Below are positions 25,974-34,785 of a stretch of DNA of 64,000 nt, piece after piece (the first letter of the stretch is position 1; every line of letters starts with the position of its first letter). This DNA is from Paraburkholderia nodosa (lineage in GTDB: Bacteria; Pseudomonadota; Gammaproteobacteria; Burkholderiales; Burkholderiaceae). Below the pieces are notes generated by a model. It was not told the origin of the DNA. It saw only the letters and a program-made list of their open reading frames with translations, and searched no databases. The position numbers were made by a program, and so were the translations under genes. The stretch is from assembly GCF_001718195.1 (NCBI RefSeq), contig NZ_MCNV01000020.1, forward strand, positions 1-64,000. The letters run 5' to 3'.

Positions 25974-26237
25974 ATGAAAGAAGGCATTCACCCGGATTAC
26001 CGCGAAGTCCTGTTCATCGACGTTTCGAACGACTTCAAGTTCGTGACCCGCTCGACCATCCAGACGCGCGAAACCGCCGAATTCAACGGCAAGACCTACC
26101 CGCTCGCCAAGATCGAAGTGTCGTCGGAATCGCATCCGTTCTACACGGGCACGCAAAAGATCATGGACACGGCAGGCCGTGTCGAGAAGTTCAACAAGAA
26201 GTTCGGCGCACGCGCCTCGGGCAAGGCCGGCAAGTAA
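25974..26237 (+). CDS. rpmE2: 50S ribosomal protein L31 type B
   Basis: An 87-residue ribosomal protein. It opens MKEGIHPDYREVLFIDVSNDF and contains SSESHPFYTGTQ and a basic C-terminus. It lacks the CxxC zinc cysteines of the type A form, which marks it as the C-minus (type B) paralogue. Where both forms exist, type B replaces type A in zinc starvation; whether this genome also has rpmE cannot be seen here. AAGGAATAACC precedes the ATG. It is a single gene with its own promoter candidate and terminator. Confidence 0.96.
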   Translation: MKEGIHPDYREVLFIDVSNDFKFVTRSTIQTRETAEFNGKTYPLAKIEVSSESHPFYTGTQKIMDTAGRVEKFNKKFGARASGKAGK

Positions 26238-26284
26238 GCACCTCGCCGCACCGGCTGCTGGCCGGTCCCGCATTGAACGTGCAC

Positions 26285-26313
26285 AAAAAGGGCAGCATAC
26301 GCTGCCCTTTTTT
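26285..26313 (+). terminator. Intrinsic terminator of rpmE2
   Basis: The stem AAAAAGGGCAGC / GCTGCCCTTTTTT with loop ATAC ends in a T-run, 47 bp after the rpmE2 stop. Confidence 0.92.
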
Positions 26314-26557
26314 GTTGCCCGCGCCACCGTTGCGCCGTCCAGCAGCTATAAGGGTGCGACCTACCGCCCCTTTTTAGATGTTTCTGTGGATTATCCCGCG
26401 GCTAACGCCGTGACGCGCGATCGCCGGCCCGGCTAGAATGCCGGATTGCTCCACGGCACACGGCCGGGTGTACCGTCTGCCGCGCATGCCTGCTTGACCC
26501 CCGCGTGCGAGCCGCCCGCTCGAACACGCCCGGTTTATCCGTCTCCCTTCGTACTGC
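26314..26557. other. Intergenic region before the ArnT-like gene
   Basis: No gene is supported. TAGAAT at 26434-26439 on the plus strand, with GTGACG 18 bp upstream, is a possible promoter for the downstream glycosyltransferase, but it is weak. Confidence 0.4.
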
Positions 26558-28312
26558 ATGAAGCCAGCCATTCGACTGACCGCCTCCGCCACCAGCGCCC
26601 TGCCGCGCTGGCTGCTGCTGACCATCTGTATCGTCTTCGCCGCGTTCGGCCTCTTTGGCCGCGACCCGTGGAAGAACGAGGATGCGGCGGGCTTCGGCGT
26701 GATGTGGACGATGGCGGGGGGCACCTCGCACGACTGGCTGCTGCCCAATCTCGTCGGCAAGTACGTGACCGAGAACGGTCCGCTCGGCTACTGGCTCGGC
26801 GCCGCGTGCATCCGTCTCTTCGCACCATGGGTCGACGCGAGCAACGCCTCGCGCATCGCCACGGGCGTGCTGTTCTGCCTCGCGTGCGCGTTCGTCTGGT
26901 ACAGCGCGTATCTGCTGGGCCGCCGCCCCGAAGTGCAGCCGTTCAAGTACGCGTTCGGCGGCGAGCCCGAGCCGCGCGACTACGGCCGCACGCTCGGCGA
27001 CGGCGCCCTGCTCGTTCTGCTGGGCTGCTTCGGCCTCGCCGAGCGCGGTCACGAAACCACGCCGCAGCTCATGCAGTTCGTGGGCATCGCCATGCTGCTG
27101 TACGGCGTCGTGCGCGCCATCGACAAGCCGGTCCAGGGCGCCCTCTGGTGGGGCCTCGCGCTCGGCATCGTGATGCTCTCGAGCGGCCCGGTGCTCGTCG
27201 GCGCGCTCCTCATCGGCACGCTCGCCATGCTCGCCATCGCCCCCGAAACGCGCTCGCGCTGGCTGCTCGTAGCGGGCCTGCCCGTGGCGCTCGTGGTCTC
27301 GGCCTCGTGGCCGCTGCTGGCGCTGCATCTGTATCCCGACGACGCCGTCTGGTTCCTCAACCAGTGGGCGCACACCAACGTCAACGCCTTCGCAGGCCCC
27401 CCTGGCTACGTGCTGCGCTACGCCGCCAAGAATCTGCCGCTCTTCACGTGGCCCGCGTGGCCCCTCGCGATCTGGGCCTTCGTGAGCTGGGCGGGACTGC
27501 GCCGCAAACCGCACATCGCGATTCCGCTGTCGGTGATCGTGCCGCTGCTCATCCTCGTGGTCGTGCAGAGCCACGAATCGAACCGGCTCTTCATGCTCGT
27601 GCTGCCCGCGCTGGCGGTGCTCGCGACCTTCGCGCTGCCCACGCTCAAGCGCGGCGCGATCAACGCGATCGACTGGTTCGCGGTGCTGAGCTTCACGATT
27701 CTCAGCACCTTCGTGTGGCTCGTGTGGCTCGCGGGCATGACCGGTTTCCCGACACCGCTCGCGCGCAACCTCGCGCGCCTCGCACCCGGCTTCGTGCCGG
27801 AGTTCAAGATTCTCTCGTTCGTGTGCGCGGTGGCCGTTACCGTGTGCTGGATGGTGCTCGTGCGCTGGCGCGTGGCGCGCCATCCGAAGGTGCTGTGGCG
27901 CAGCGTCGTGCTCTCGAGCGGCGGCACCACGCTCATGTGGGTGCTGCTCATGACGCTGTGGCTGCCGGTCGTCAACTACAGCCGGACCTACAAGGACGTG
28001 GCCGAGCAGATCGCCGCGCACCTGCCCGCCGACTATCAGTGCATCTCGCCCGTCCGCCTCGGCGATGCGCAGATCGCCACCTTCGCGTACTTCGGCAGGA
28101 TGCATTTCGCGTTCAACGAGGATTGCGACGTGATCCTGCGCCAGGACACGCAGGAATACGGCGAGCCGAGCTCGATGCCGGACTACGTGTGGAAGCTCGT
28201 CTGGGAAGGCCGCCGCGTCGCCGACCGCGACGAGCGCTTCCGCCTGTACGTGCGCATCGACCGTCCGACGCCGCCGCTCAAGAAACATGTCTGGCGCAAG
28301 CGTCCGGACTGA
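26558..28312 (+). CDS. ArnT-like membrane glycosyltransferase (PMT/GT83 superfamily)
   Basis: A 584-residue polytopic protein with about 12 hydrophobic segments and a soluble C-terminal region. The first periplasmic loop carries an acidic pair (WKNEDAAGF) at the position of the catalytic Asp/Glu of ArnT and protein O-mannosyltransferases, and the loop ends KYVTENGPLGYWLG, resembling the ArnT KPPLQTW region. It is clearly distinct from the true arnT at 51500. Such enzymes transfer a sugar from a polyprenyl phosphate donor in the periplasm; donor and acceptor are unknown. The next gene (MATE) overlaps its end. Confidence 0.78.
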   Translation: MKPAIRLTASATSALPRWLLLTICIVFAAFGLFGRDPWKNEDAAGFGVMWTMAGGTSHDWLLPNLVGKYVTENGPLGYWLGAACIRLFAPWVDASNASRIATGVLFCLACAFVWYSAYLLGRRPEVQPFKYAFGGEPEPRDYGRTLGDGALLVLLGCFGLAERGHETTPQLMQFVGIAMLLYGVVRAIDKPVQGALWWGLALGIVMLSSGPVLVGALLIGTLAMLAIAPETRSRWLLVAGLPVALVVSASWPLLALHLYPDDAVWFLNQWAHTNVNAFAGPPGYVLRYAAKNLPLFTWPAWPLAIWAFVSWAGLRRKPHIAIPLSVIVPLLILVVVQSHESNRLFMLVLPALAVLATFALPTLKRGAINAIDWFAVLSFTILSTFVWLVWLAGMTGFPTPLARNLARLAPGFVPEFKILSFVCAVAVTVCWMVLVRWRVARHPKVLWRSVVLSSGGTTLMWVLLMTLWLPVVNYSRTYKDVAEQIAAHLPADYQCISPVRLGDAQIATFAYFGRMHFAFNEDCDVILRQDTQEYGEPSSMPDYVWKLVWEGRRVADRDERFRLYVRIDRPTPPLKKHVWRKRPD

Positions 28313-29687
28313 GACCGTGCTGACGACGACTTTCGCCGGCGACGTCCGGCGCATCGCCGCGCTCGCGTGGCCGGTGCTGGTCGGGCAACTCGCGATCATC
28401 GCGTTCGGCGTGATCGACACCGCGATGGTCGGTCGCTACTCGGCGCTCGATCTCGCCGCGCTCGGCCTGGGTTCGTCGATCTACATCTCGGTCTATATCG
28501 CTCTCACGGGCATTCTCAGCGCGCTGCAGCCCGTAGCGGCGCAGCTCTATGGCGCGCGCAAGGACACGGAAATCGGTCTCGAAGTGCGCCAGGCGTTCTG
28601 GCTCGCGCTCGTGCTGATGGCGATCGGATTTACGATCCTCTACTTTCCCGGCCCGCTGCTCGACCTCGCGCACGCGCCCGAAGCACTGCGCGAGCGCACC
28701 GTCGGCTATCTGCGGCTGCTTTCGTTCGGGCTGCCCGCGGCGCTGGCCTTTCGCATCTACAGCTCGCTCGCCAATGCCGTGGGGCGCCCGCGCCTCGTGA
28801 TGTTCCTGCAAGTCGGCGCGCTCATGCTCAAGGTGCCGCTCAACACGTGGCTCATCTTCGGCGGCCTCGGCGTGCCGGCGCTCGGGGGCCCAGGCTGCGC
28901 ACTCGCAAGCACCTCGATCAACTGGGCGCTCGCCTTGTGCGCGGCCTTCGCGCTCACGCGGGTGGACGTGTTCGCACCGTTCGAAATCTTCAGGCACTTC
29001 TGCTGGCCCGAGTGGAAACGCCAGGCCGAACTGCTCAAGCTCGGCATTCCGATGGGGCTTTCGTACCTCATCGAAGTGACGTCGTACACGTTCATGGCGA
29101 TCTTCATCGCACGTATGGGCACGACCACGCTCGCCGGCCATCAGATCGCCGGCAACATCGGCGCCGTGCTCTACATGACGCCGCTTTCGATCGGCGTGGC
29201 GACCTCGACGCTCGTCGCCCAGGCGCTGGGCGGCGACCGCCCGGCCGAAGCGCGCACGCTCGCGCGGCACGGCGTGGCGACGGCCGTAGCGATTGCCTGC
29301 TGCTATGGCGCGATCGTGTTCGTACTGCGGCCGCTCATCATCGGCGGCTATACGCCGGACCCTGCCGTGGCAGTCGCAGCCATGCCGCTCGTCGCCATCG
29401 TCACCTGCTACCACGTGTTCGACGCCCTGCAGATCACCACCGCCTTCGCGTTGCGCGCCTACCGGGTCGCGGTCGTGCCGACCATCATCTATGCGCTTGC
29501 GCTCTGGGGCGTGGGCCTCGGCGGCGGCTACGCGCTGGGCTTCGACGTGACCGGCACGGTGCCCGCCTGGGCGACGGGCGCGCGCGGGTTCTGGCTCGCC
29601 AACATGGCGAGCCTCCTGATTGCCGGTGCTGGACTCCTGCTTTATCTCTCGCGGGTGAGTACGCGGTTTGTGAGAGAACGCGCCTAG
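28287..29687 (+). CDS. MATE family efflux transporter (NorM-like)
   Basis: A 466-residue multidrug/toxin extrusion antiporter with twelve predicted helices. Typical motifs are RIAALAWPVLVGQLAIIAFGVIDTAMVGRYS (seen as WPVLVGQ and DTAMVGRYS), ALQPVAAQLYGA and GIPMGLSYLIEV. The ATG at 28287 would overlap the preceding gene by 26 bp. A GTG at 28317 just after that gene's stop is an alternative and gives almost the whole transporter. It is likely cotranscribed with the ArnT-like gene. Substrate unknown. Confidence 0.87.
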   Translation: MSGASVRTETVLTTTFAGDVRRIAALAWPVLVGQLAIIAFGVIDTAMVGRYSALDLAALGLGSSIYISVYIALTGILSALQPVAAQLYGARKDTEIGLEVRQAFWLALVLMAIGFTILYFPGPLLDLAHAPEALRERTVGYLRLLSFGLPAALAFRIYSSLANAVGRPRLVMFLQVGALMLKVPLNTWLIFGGLGVPALGGPGCALASTSINWALALCAAFALTRVDVFAPFEIFRHFCWPEWKRQAELLKLGIPMGLSYLIEVTSYTFMAIFIARMGTTTLAGHQIAGNIGAVLYMTPLSIGVATSTLVAQALGGDRPAEARTLARHGVATAVAIACCYGAIVFVLRPLIIGGYTPDPAVAVAAMPLVAIVTCYHVFDALQITTAFALRAYRVAVVPTIIYALALWGVGLGGGYALGFDVTGTVPAWATGARGFWLANMASLLIAGAGLLLYLSRVSTRFVRERA

Positions 29688-29735
29688 CTCGTCGGCGTCG
29701 GAGGCGTTAGGCGGTTAGTTGCAAATGCATGCAGA

Positions 29736-30734
29736 TCACCCCGCCTCGGCCTGCCGCGCCGCCTCCACGGTCTGTGCTGCGTGATACGACGAGCGAACCA
29801 GCGGCCCGGCCACCACCTCGCTAAATCCCATTGCCAGCCCCGCCGCACGCAACGCGGCGAATCCGTCGGGATGCATGTAGCGCTTCACCGGCAAATGAAA
29901 CCGCGACGGCGCAAGGTACTGCCCGATCGTCAGCACTTCTACGCGATGCTCGAGCAGGTCGCGCATCGTCGCGAGCAACTCCGCATCGGTTTCGCCCAGC
30001 CCCACCATCAGCCCCGACTTCGTGACGAGCGCACCGTTCGCCGCTTTCGCGCGCGCAAGCAAATCGAGCGAGCCGTGATAGTCCGCGCCCGGCCGCGCCG
30101 CGCGATACAGCGAGGGCACGGTCTCGATGTTGTGGTTGAACACGTCGGGCCACGCGTACGAAAGCGCCTCGAGCGCGCGCGGGACACGGCCGCGGAAATC
30201 GGGCGTGAGCACCTCGACGCCGATTCCCGCTACGCGCTCGCGCACCCGCGCAATGCAACGCGCGAAGTGCGACGCGCCACCGTCGCGCAAGTCGTCGCGA
30301 TCGACCGATGTAATGACGACGTGACGCAAGCCCAGCGCCGCGACCGCTGCCGCAAGGTGCGCGGGCTCGTCCTCGTCGAGCGGCGCGGGACGTCCGTGAG
30401 CGACATCGCAGAACGGACAGCGCCGCGTGCACAGCCCGCCCATGATCATGAAAGTCGCGGTGCGCTGTGCAAAGCATTCGCCGATGTTCGGGCACATCGC
30501 TTCTTCGCATACCGAATGAAGCCGATGCTCGCGCAATACGGCCGCCACGCCCGCTACGGTTTCGCTCATGAGCGGACGCGCGCGCAGCCAGGGCGGCTTC
30601 GGCAAGACCGCGTCGGCGCTGACAGGCGGCACGATCTTCACCGGAATGCGCGCGAGCTTCTCGCGGCTGCGCAGGCCCTCCTGACCCAGCGCCGTACTCG
30701 ACGAGCGGGACACTCCAGACGTGGCGGCCCCCAT
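29736..30734 (-). CDS. lipA: Lipoyl synthase, acetoin-operon copy
   Basis: A radical SAM enzyme inserting two sulfurs into octanoyl groups to form lipoate. The LipA-specific auxiliary cluster motif CEEAMCPNIGEC and the radical SAM motif CTRRCPFC are both complete, and the C-terminal Ser of RSSYHA is present. At 332 residues it is full length. It starts 2 nt after the acoC stop, so it is the last gene of the aco operon, where it would lipoylate the AcoC E2 subunit. A housekeeping lipB-lipA pair is expected elsewhere; this is probably a paralogue. Confidence 0.92.
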   Translation of the reverse strand: MGAATSGVSRSSSTALGQEGLRSREKLARIPVKIVPPVSADAVLPKPPWLRARPLMSETVAGVAAVLREHRLHSVCEEAMCPNIGECFAQRTATFMIMGGLCTRRCPFCDVAHGRPAPLDEDEPAHLAAAVAALGLRHVVITSVDRDDLRDGGASHFARCIARVRERVAGIGVEVLTPDFRGRVPRALEALSYAWPDVFNHNIETVPSLYRAARPGADYHGSLDLLARAKAANGALVTKSGLMVGLGETDAELLATMRDLLEHRVEVLTIGQYLAPSRFHLPVKRYMHPDGFAALRAAGLAMGFSEVVAGPLVRSSYHAAQTVEAARQAEAG

Positions 30735-30736
30735 GC

Positions 30737-31858
30737 TCAGGCCCCTTCGTCGATTAAGGCTTTGAGCAGGCGATTGACCTCCTGCGCCGCCTCCATCTGC
30801 ACCATGTGCCCCTTGCCCGCAATCACCTCCACGCGCACCTGCGACGGCAAGCCCTGCGCATGGCGCGCCGGTATGATCTGGTCGACCTCGCCCCAGATCA
30901 CGAGCGCGCGAGGCGCGAGCGACGCAAGCCGCTCGCGGAACACGCGCCGCTGCGCGCCGCCTTCGAACGCCTGCGCGGCAATCTTGCCGAGCGCGGCCTG
31001 CACGCCTTCGAGCCGCTTGTACTTCACGAGGTCCTCGACGAGCTGACGCGTGACCAGGGCGGGATCGGCGAACAGCTTCGTCACGTGCGGCTTGAGCGCA
31101 TTGCGATTGCCCGCCGCGACGAAGCCCTCGATATACGCACCATCGATCTCGCTGCCAAGGCCTGCACTCGAAATCAGCGCAAGAGAAGTCACCCGCCCGG
31201 GCGCCTGCTCGGCCACCGCCATGGCCACTGCACCGCCCAGCGAGTGCCCGACGAGATGCGCGCGGTCGATCTTCTGCGCGTCGAGGAACGCGATCACGCT
31301 TTGCGCGAGTTCGTCGAGGCTCCCGCTCTCGAGCGCCTTGCCCGACTCGCCGTGACCCGGCAGATCGAGCGCCCAGACGGTGCGCTCCGCCGCGAGATCG
31401 GTGTGATTGAAGAGCCAGTTGTTGAGATCGCCGCCGAAGCCATGGATCAGCACGACAGGCACGCCCTCGCCTTCGCCCTGCTTCAGGTAGCGCACGGTCC
31501 TGCCGCCGATTTGCGACTTTTCCGGCTGCGGTCCCGCGTCGGCGTCGCCCGCCTGCGCCGGCACGAAGTCGCGCTGGAACTCGGCCACCGCGGCGTCGAT
31601 ATCCGCGTCGGCCGCTTCGGCATCGGCGACCACACCAAGCAACGCGCCGACGGGCAGCGTGTCGCCCTCCTGCGCGATCTGCCGCCGCAACACGCCTTCG
31701 AACGCGCACTCGACGCCCGACGCGATCTTGTCGGACTCCACGTCGAGCAATTCATCGCCCTTGCTGACCTTGTCGCCGGGCGACTTGAGCCAGCCGTTCA
31801 CCTGGCCCTGCTCCATCGACAGGCCCCATTTGGGCATCGTGATCATGTGAATCGGCAT
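30737..31858 (-). CDS. acoC: Acetoin dehydrogenase E2: dihydrolipoamide acetyltransferase, lipoyl-alpha/beta-hydrolase form
   Basis: E2 component of the acetoin cleavage complex, carrying the acetyl group to CoA. The N-terminal lipoyl domain (residues 1-80) has the modified Lys44 in ESDKIASGVE. A variable linker follows, then an alpha/beta-hydrolase domain from about residue 130 with nucleophile Ser206 in GHSLGGAVA and the oxyanion region LIHGFGGD. This hydrolase-type E2, 373 residues, is characteristic of Aco complexes and unlike PDH E2. It begins 4 nt after acoB and ends 2 nt before lipA. Confidence 0.95.
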   Translation of the reverse strand: MPIHMITMPKWGLSMEQGQVNGWLKSPGDKVSKGDELLDVESDKIASGVECAFEGVLRRQIAQEGDTLPVGALLGVVADAEAADADIDAAVAEFQRDFVPAQAGDADAGPQPEKSQIGGRTVRYLKQGEGEGVPVVLIHGFGGDLNNWLFNHTDLAAERTVWALDLPGHGESGKALESGSLDELAQSVIAFLDAQKIDRAHLVGHSLGGAVAMAVAEQAPGRVTSLALISSAGLGSEIDGAYIEGFVAAGNRNALKPHVTKLFADPALVTRQLVEDLVKYKRLEGVQAALGKIAAQAFEGGAQRRVFRERLASLAPRALVIWGEVDQIIPARHAQGLPSQVRVEVIAGKGHMVQMEAAQEVNRLLKALIDEGA

Positions 31859-31862
31859 GACT

Positions 31863-32867
31863 TCAGCTCCTTGCTGCGCGCGCGGCGTCGGCGATCTTCT
31901 CCGCCGAGGGGATGTAGAGGTCTTCGAGCGATGCCGCGAACGGCACAGGCGTATGCGGGGCAGTGACCATGCCGACCGGTACCTTCAGTTCCTTGAACGC
32001 CTTCTGGCCAACGAGTGCCGCAATGTCGGTCGCGATCGAGCAGCGCGGATTGGCTTCGTCCACGACCACGACCCGGCCCGTGCGGCGCGCGCTTTCGAGG
32101 ATCGTTTCCTCGTCGAGCGGCGAGGTCGTACGCAGGTCGATCACGTCCGCCTCGATGCCGTCTTTCGCGAGCTTCTGCGCAGCATCGAGCGCGTAGTGCA
32201 CCATGCGTCCATACGTGACGATCGTGACGTCGTCACCGTCGCGCACGATGTTGGCCTCGCCGAATGGAATCGAATAGGATTCCTCCGGAACGTCGCCCTC
32301 CATTGTGTAGAGCAGCTTGTGCTCGCAGAAGATCACGGGGTCGTTGTCGCGTATCGCCTCGATCATGAGGCCCTTGGCGTCATAGGGCGTGGCCGGGCAC
32401 ACGACCTTCAGCCCGGGAATATGCGTGAAGAGCGAGGTGAGCATCTGCGAGTGCTGCGCCGCCGCGCGCAAGCCCGCGCCATACATGGTGCGAATCACGA
32501 CCGGCGTGACGGCCTTGCCGCCGAACATGTAGCGGAACTTCGCCGCCTGATTGAAGATCTGGTCGAAGCACACGCCCATGAAATCGATGAACATCAGCTC
32601 CGCGACCGGCCGCATGCCGCACGCCGCCGCACCCACTGCCGTGCCGATAAAACCGCCTTCCGAGAGCGGCGTATCGAGCACGCGCCCGGGGAACTTGTCG
32701 TAAAGGCCCTTTGTCACGCCGAGCACGCCGCCCCACGCGTCCTGCTCGCCTGGCGCGCCCGCGCCGCCCGCGTTGTCCTCGCCCATCACGATCACGCTTT
32801 CGTCGCGCCCCATCTCCTGGGAAAGCGCTTCGTTGATGGCCTGCGAATAGGTGATTTTCCGTGCCAT
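31863..32867 (-). CDS. acoB: Acetoin dehydrogenase E1 beta subunit
   Basis: A 334-residue transketolase-like beta subunit of the thiamin-diphosphate E1. It opens MARKITYSQAINEALSQEMG and carries the typical VIVMGEDN, FPGRVLDTPLSEGGFIGTAVG and LMFIDFMGVCFDQIFNQAAKFRYM segments (read in parts), plus a C-terminal half with VVDLRTTSPLDEETI-like sequence. It works with AcoA to cleave acetoin. It lies between acoA (46 bp upstream) and acoC (4 bp downstream) in the operon. Confidence 0.95.
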   Translation of the reverse strand: MARKITYSQAINEALSQEMGRDESVIVMGEDNAGGAGAPGEQDAWGGVLGVTKGLYDKFPGRVLDTPLSEGGFIGTAVGAAACGMRPVAELMFIDFMGVCFDQIFNQAAKFRYMFGGKAVTPVVIRTMYGAGLRAAAQHSQMLTSLFTHIPGLKVVCPATPYDAKGLMIEAIRDNDPVIFCEHKLLYTMEGDVPEESYSIPFGEANIVRDGDDVTIVTYGRMVHYALDAAQKLAKDGIEADVIDLRTTSPLDEETILESARRTGRVVVVDEANPRCSIATDIAALVGQKAFKELKVPVGMVTAPHTPVPFAASLEDLYIPSAEKIADAARAARS

Positions 32868-32913
32868 TTCCGTCTCCTTGATCTGGAATCCTGATGAACT
32901 GAGTGCGCAGCGC

Positions 32914-33891
32914 TTAAGGGTACGACACGTACACGTCAGTGAGCAGCGCTTCGGCTGGCGGCAGCGGCGCGGCCTTGGCCTGCGTCACGGCATCGTCGAT
33001 CAGCTGCTTCACTTCGGCGTCCACCTTGCGCAGATCGCCGGTGCTCGCGAGTTCGGCGCGCACCACGCGCTCTTCGAAGCGCTTCAGGCAGTCTTTTTCT
33101 TCGCGCAGCTTCTGCACTTCGCCAGGGGCTCGGTAGGTTTGCGCGTCGCCTTCGAAGTGGCCGAAATAGCGCGAGAGTTTCATCTCCACGAGCGTCGGGC
33201 CGCCGCCGCTGCGTGCGCGTGCAATGGCTTCGCCCAGCGCCTCGTGCACGGCGAAAAAGTCGAAGCCGTCGACGATCACGCCCGGCATGCCGAAGCCGTT
33301 CGCACGGTCGGCGATGTTGTCAGCCGCGACCGACCACGTCGAAGACGTCGCCTCGGCGTAGCCGTTGTTTTCCGCGACGAAGATCACCGGCAAGCGCCAC
33401 ACGGAGGCGAGATTCATCGACTCGAAGATCACGCCCTGGTTCGACGCGCCGTCACCGAAGAAGCACACGCCCACGCCGCCCGTCTTCTTCTGCTTGGCGG
33501 CGAGCGCGGCGCCGCACGTGAGCGGACCGCCGGCGCCGACGATGCCGTTTGCGCCCAGCATGCCCTTCGACAGATCGGCGATATGCATCGAGCCGCCCTT
33601 GCCCCGGCACGACCCCGTGGCCCGGCCATAGATCTCGGCCATCATCTCGCGCACGTCCACCCCCTTGGCGATGCAGTGGCCGTGGCCACGGTGCGTGGTG
33701 GCGACATAGTCGTTATCGTTCAGATGACTCATCGTGCCGACCGCGGAGGCCTCCTCGCCCGCGTACAGGTGCACGAAGCCTGGAATTTCGCCGGTCGCGA
33801 ACTCGACGTGCAAGCGTTCCTCGAACTCGCGAATCGTGCGCATCGAGCGATACGCGGTGAGCAACTGCTCCTTGTTCAACTGAACTGACAT
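32914..33891 (-). CDS. acoA: Acetoin dehydrogenase E1 alpha subunit
   Basis: A 325-residue thiamin-diphosphate-dependent alpha subunit that decarboxylates or cleaves acetoin to acetaldehyde and an acetyl group passed to AcoC. The TPP motif is complete: GDGASNQGVIFESMN followed by PVIFVAENN. The phosphorylation-loop-like region GRATGSCRGKGGSMH is as in E1-alpha of Aco and PDH complexes. The aco context separates it from pyruvate or branched-chain E1. A GGAGACAAC stretch precedes the ATG. Confidence 0.95.
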   Translation of the reverse strand: MSVQLNKEQLLTAYRSMRTIREFEERLHVEFATGEIPGFVHLYAGEEASAVGTMSHLNDNDYVATTHRGHGHCIAKGVDVREMMAEIYGRATGSCRGKGGSMHIADLSKGMLGANGIVGAGGPLTCGAALAAKQKKTGGVGVCFFGDGASNQGVIFESMNLASVWRLPVIFVAENNGYAEATSSTWSVAADNIADRANGFGMPGVIVDGFDFFAVHEALGEAIARARSGGGPTLVEMKLSRYFGHFEGDAQTYRAPGEVQKLREEKDCLKRFEERVVRAELASTGDLRKVDAEVKQLIDDAVTQAKAAPLPPAEALLTDVYVSYP

Positions 33892-33960
33892 GGTTGTCTC
33901 CTGGGTGTACGACGCTTGTACCGCTCTGGATTGGCTTGCTGCGGGGAAATGCGACTGCTC

Positions 33961-34737
33961 CTAGTGAAAAGTGAAACCGCCGTCGACGTTCACCGACTGG
34001 CCCGTGACGTTGTCCATCGTCGCGAAGAACAGGGCGAGCCGCCCCATGTCCTCCGGCGTTTGCGCGCGGCCCTGCGGGATCAGCGTGAGCTGATGGCGCT
34101 GCCAGGACTCTTCGACGCTCTCGCCTTCTGTCTTCCATTCGTCGGAGAGCCGGTCCCACATGTACGTACGCACGATGCCGGGGCAAATCGCGTTTACGGT
34201 GATGCCCTCGCGCGCGACTTCCTTGGCGAGCGCGTTGGTGAAGCCAACCACCGCAAATTTCGACGCGCTGTAGTGCGCAAGATTCGGGAACCCTTCCTTG
34301 CCCGCGATCGAAGCGACGTTGATGATCCGCCCGCGCTTTTGCGTACGGAAATGCGGCAGTGCAGCCTTGCAGCCGAGGAACACGCCTTTCGCGTTGACGC
34401 CCATGACGAAGTCCCAGTCCCGCTCTGTTAATTCGGATACCGGACTAATTGAAATCACGCCGGCGCAGTTCACGAGAATATCGAAGCCACCGAATTCCGA
34501 AAGCGCCTGCGAGACCATCCCTTCGAGCTGGACAGCCTGGGTGACGTCGACCTTGGCGAAGGCGGCGCGTCTGCCCAACGACCGTATCTCATCCGCAGTC
34601 GCGGCAAGCGGTTCTTCGAGCAGATCCGCGAGCAGCACGTCCGCGCCGGCTTGCGCGAGCGTGAGCGCAATGCCGCGGCCGATGCCGCGCGCGCCGCCGG
34701 TCACGATCGCGACCTGGCCTTTCAAGGGTGTGTCCAT
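33961..34737 (-). CDS. Short-chain dehydrogenase/reductase in the aco operon (probable acetoin/butanediol dehydrogenase)
   Basis: A 258-residue classical SDR. The cofactor motif is TGGARGIGRG, with Asp following strand 2 (LLADLLEE), which favours NAD(H). The catalytic triad is Ser in NVASIAG and YSASK. It lies between acoX and acoA, 69 bp before acoA, so the likely job is oxidation of 2,3-butanediol to acetoin or interconversion of diacetyl and acetoin. A start farther upstream at 34782 is open, but the ATG at 34737 has a better GGAG site. Substrate is inferred from position only. Confidence 0.85.
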   Translation of the reverse strand: MDTPLKGQVAIVTGGARGIGRGIALTLAQAGADVLLADLLEEPLAATADEIRSLGRRAAFAKVDVTQAVQLEGMVSQALSEFGGFDILVNCAGVISISPVSELTERDWDFVMGVNAKGVFLGCKAALPHFRTQKRGRIINVASIAGKEGFPNLAHYSASKFAVVGFTNALAKEVAREGITVNAICPGIVRTYMWDRLSDEWKTEGESVEESWQRHQLTLIPQGRAQTPEDMGRLALFFATMDNVTGQSVNVDGGFTFH

Positions 34738-34785
34738 GCGATGTCTCCTTCTTTCGGTGATGCGTGGAGGAAGCAAGCCCAATCG

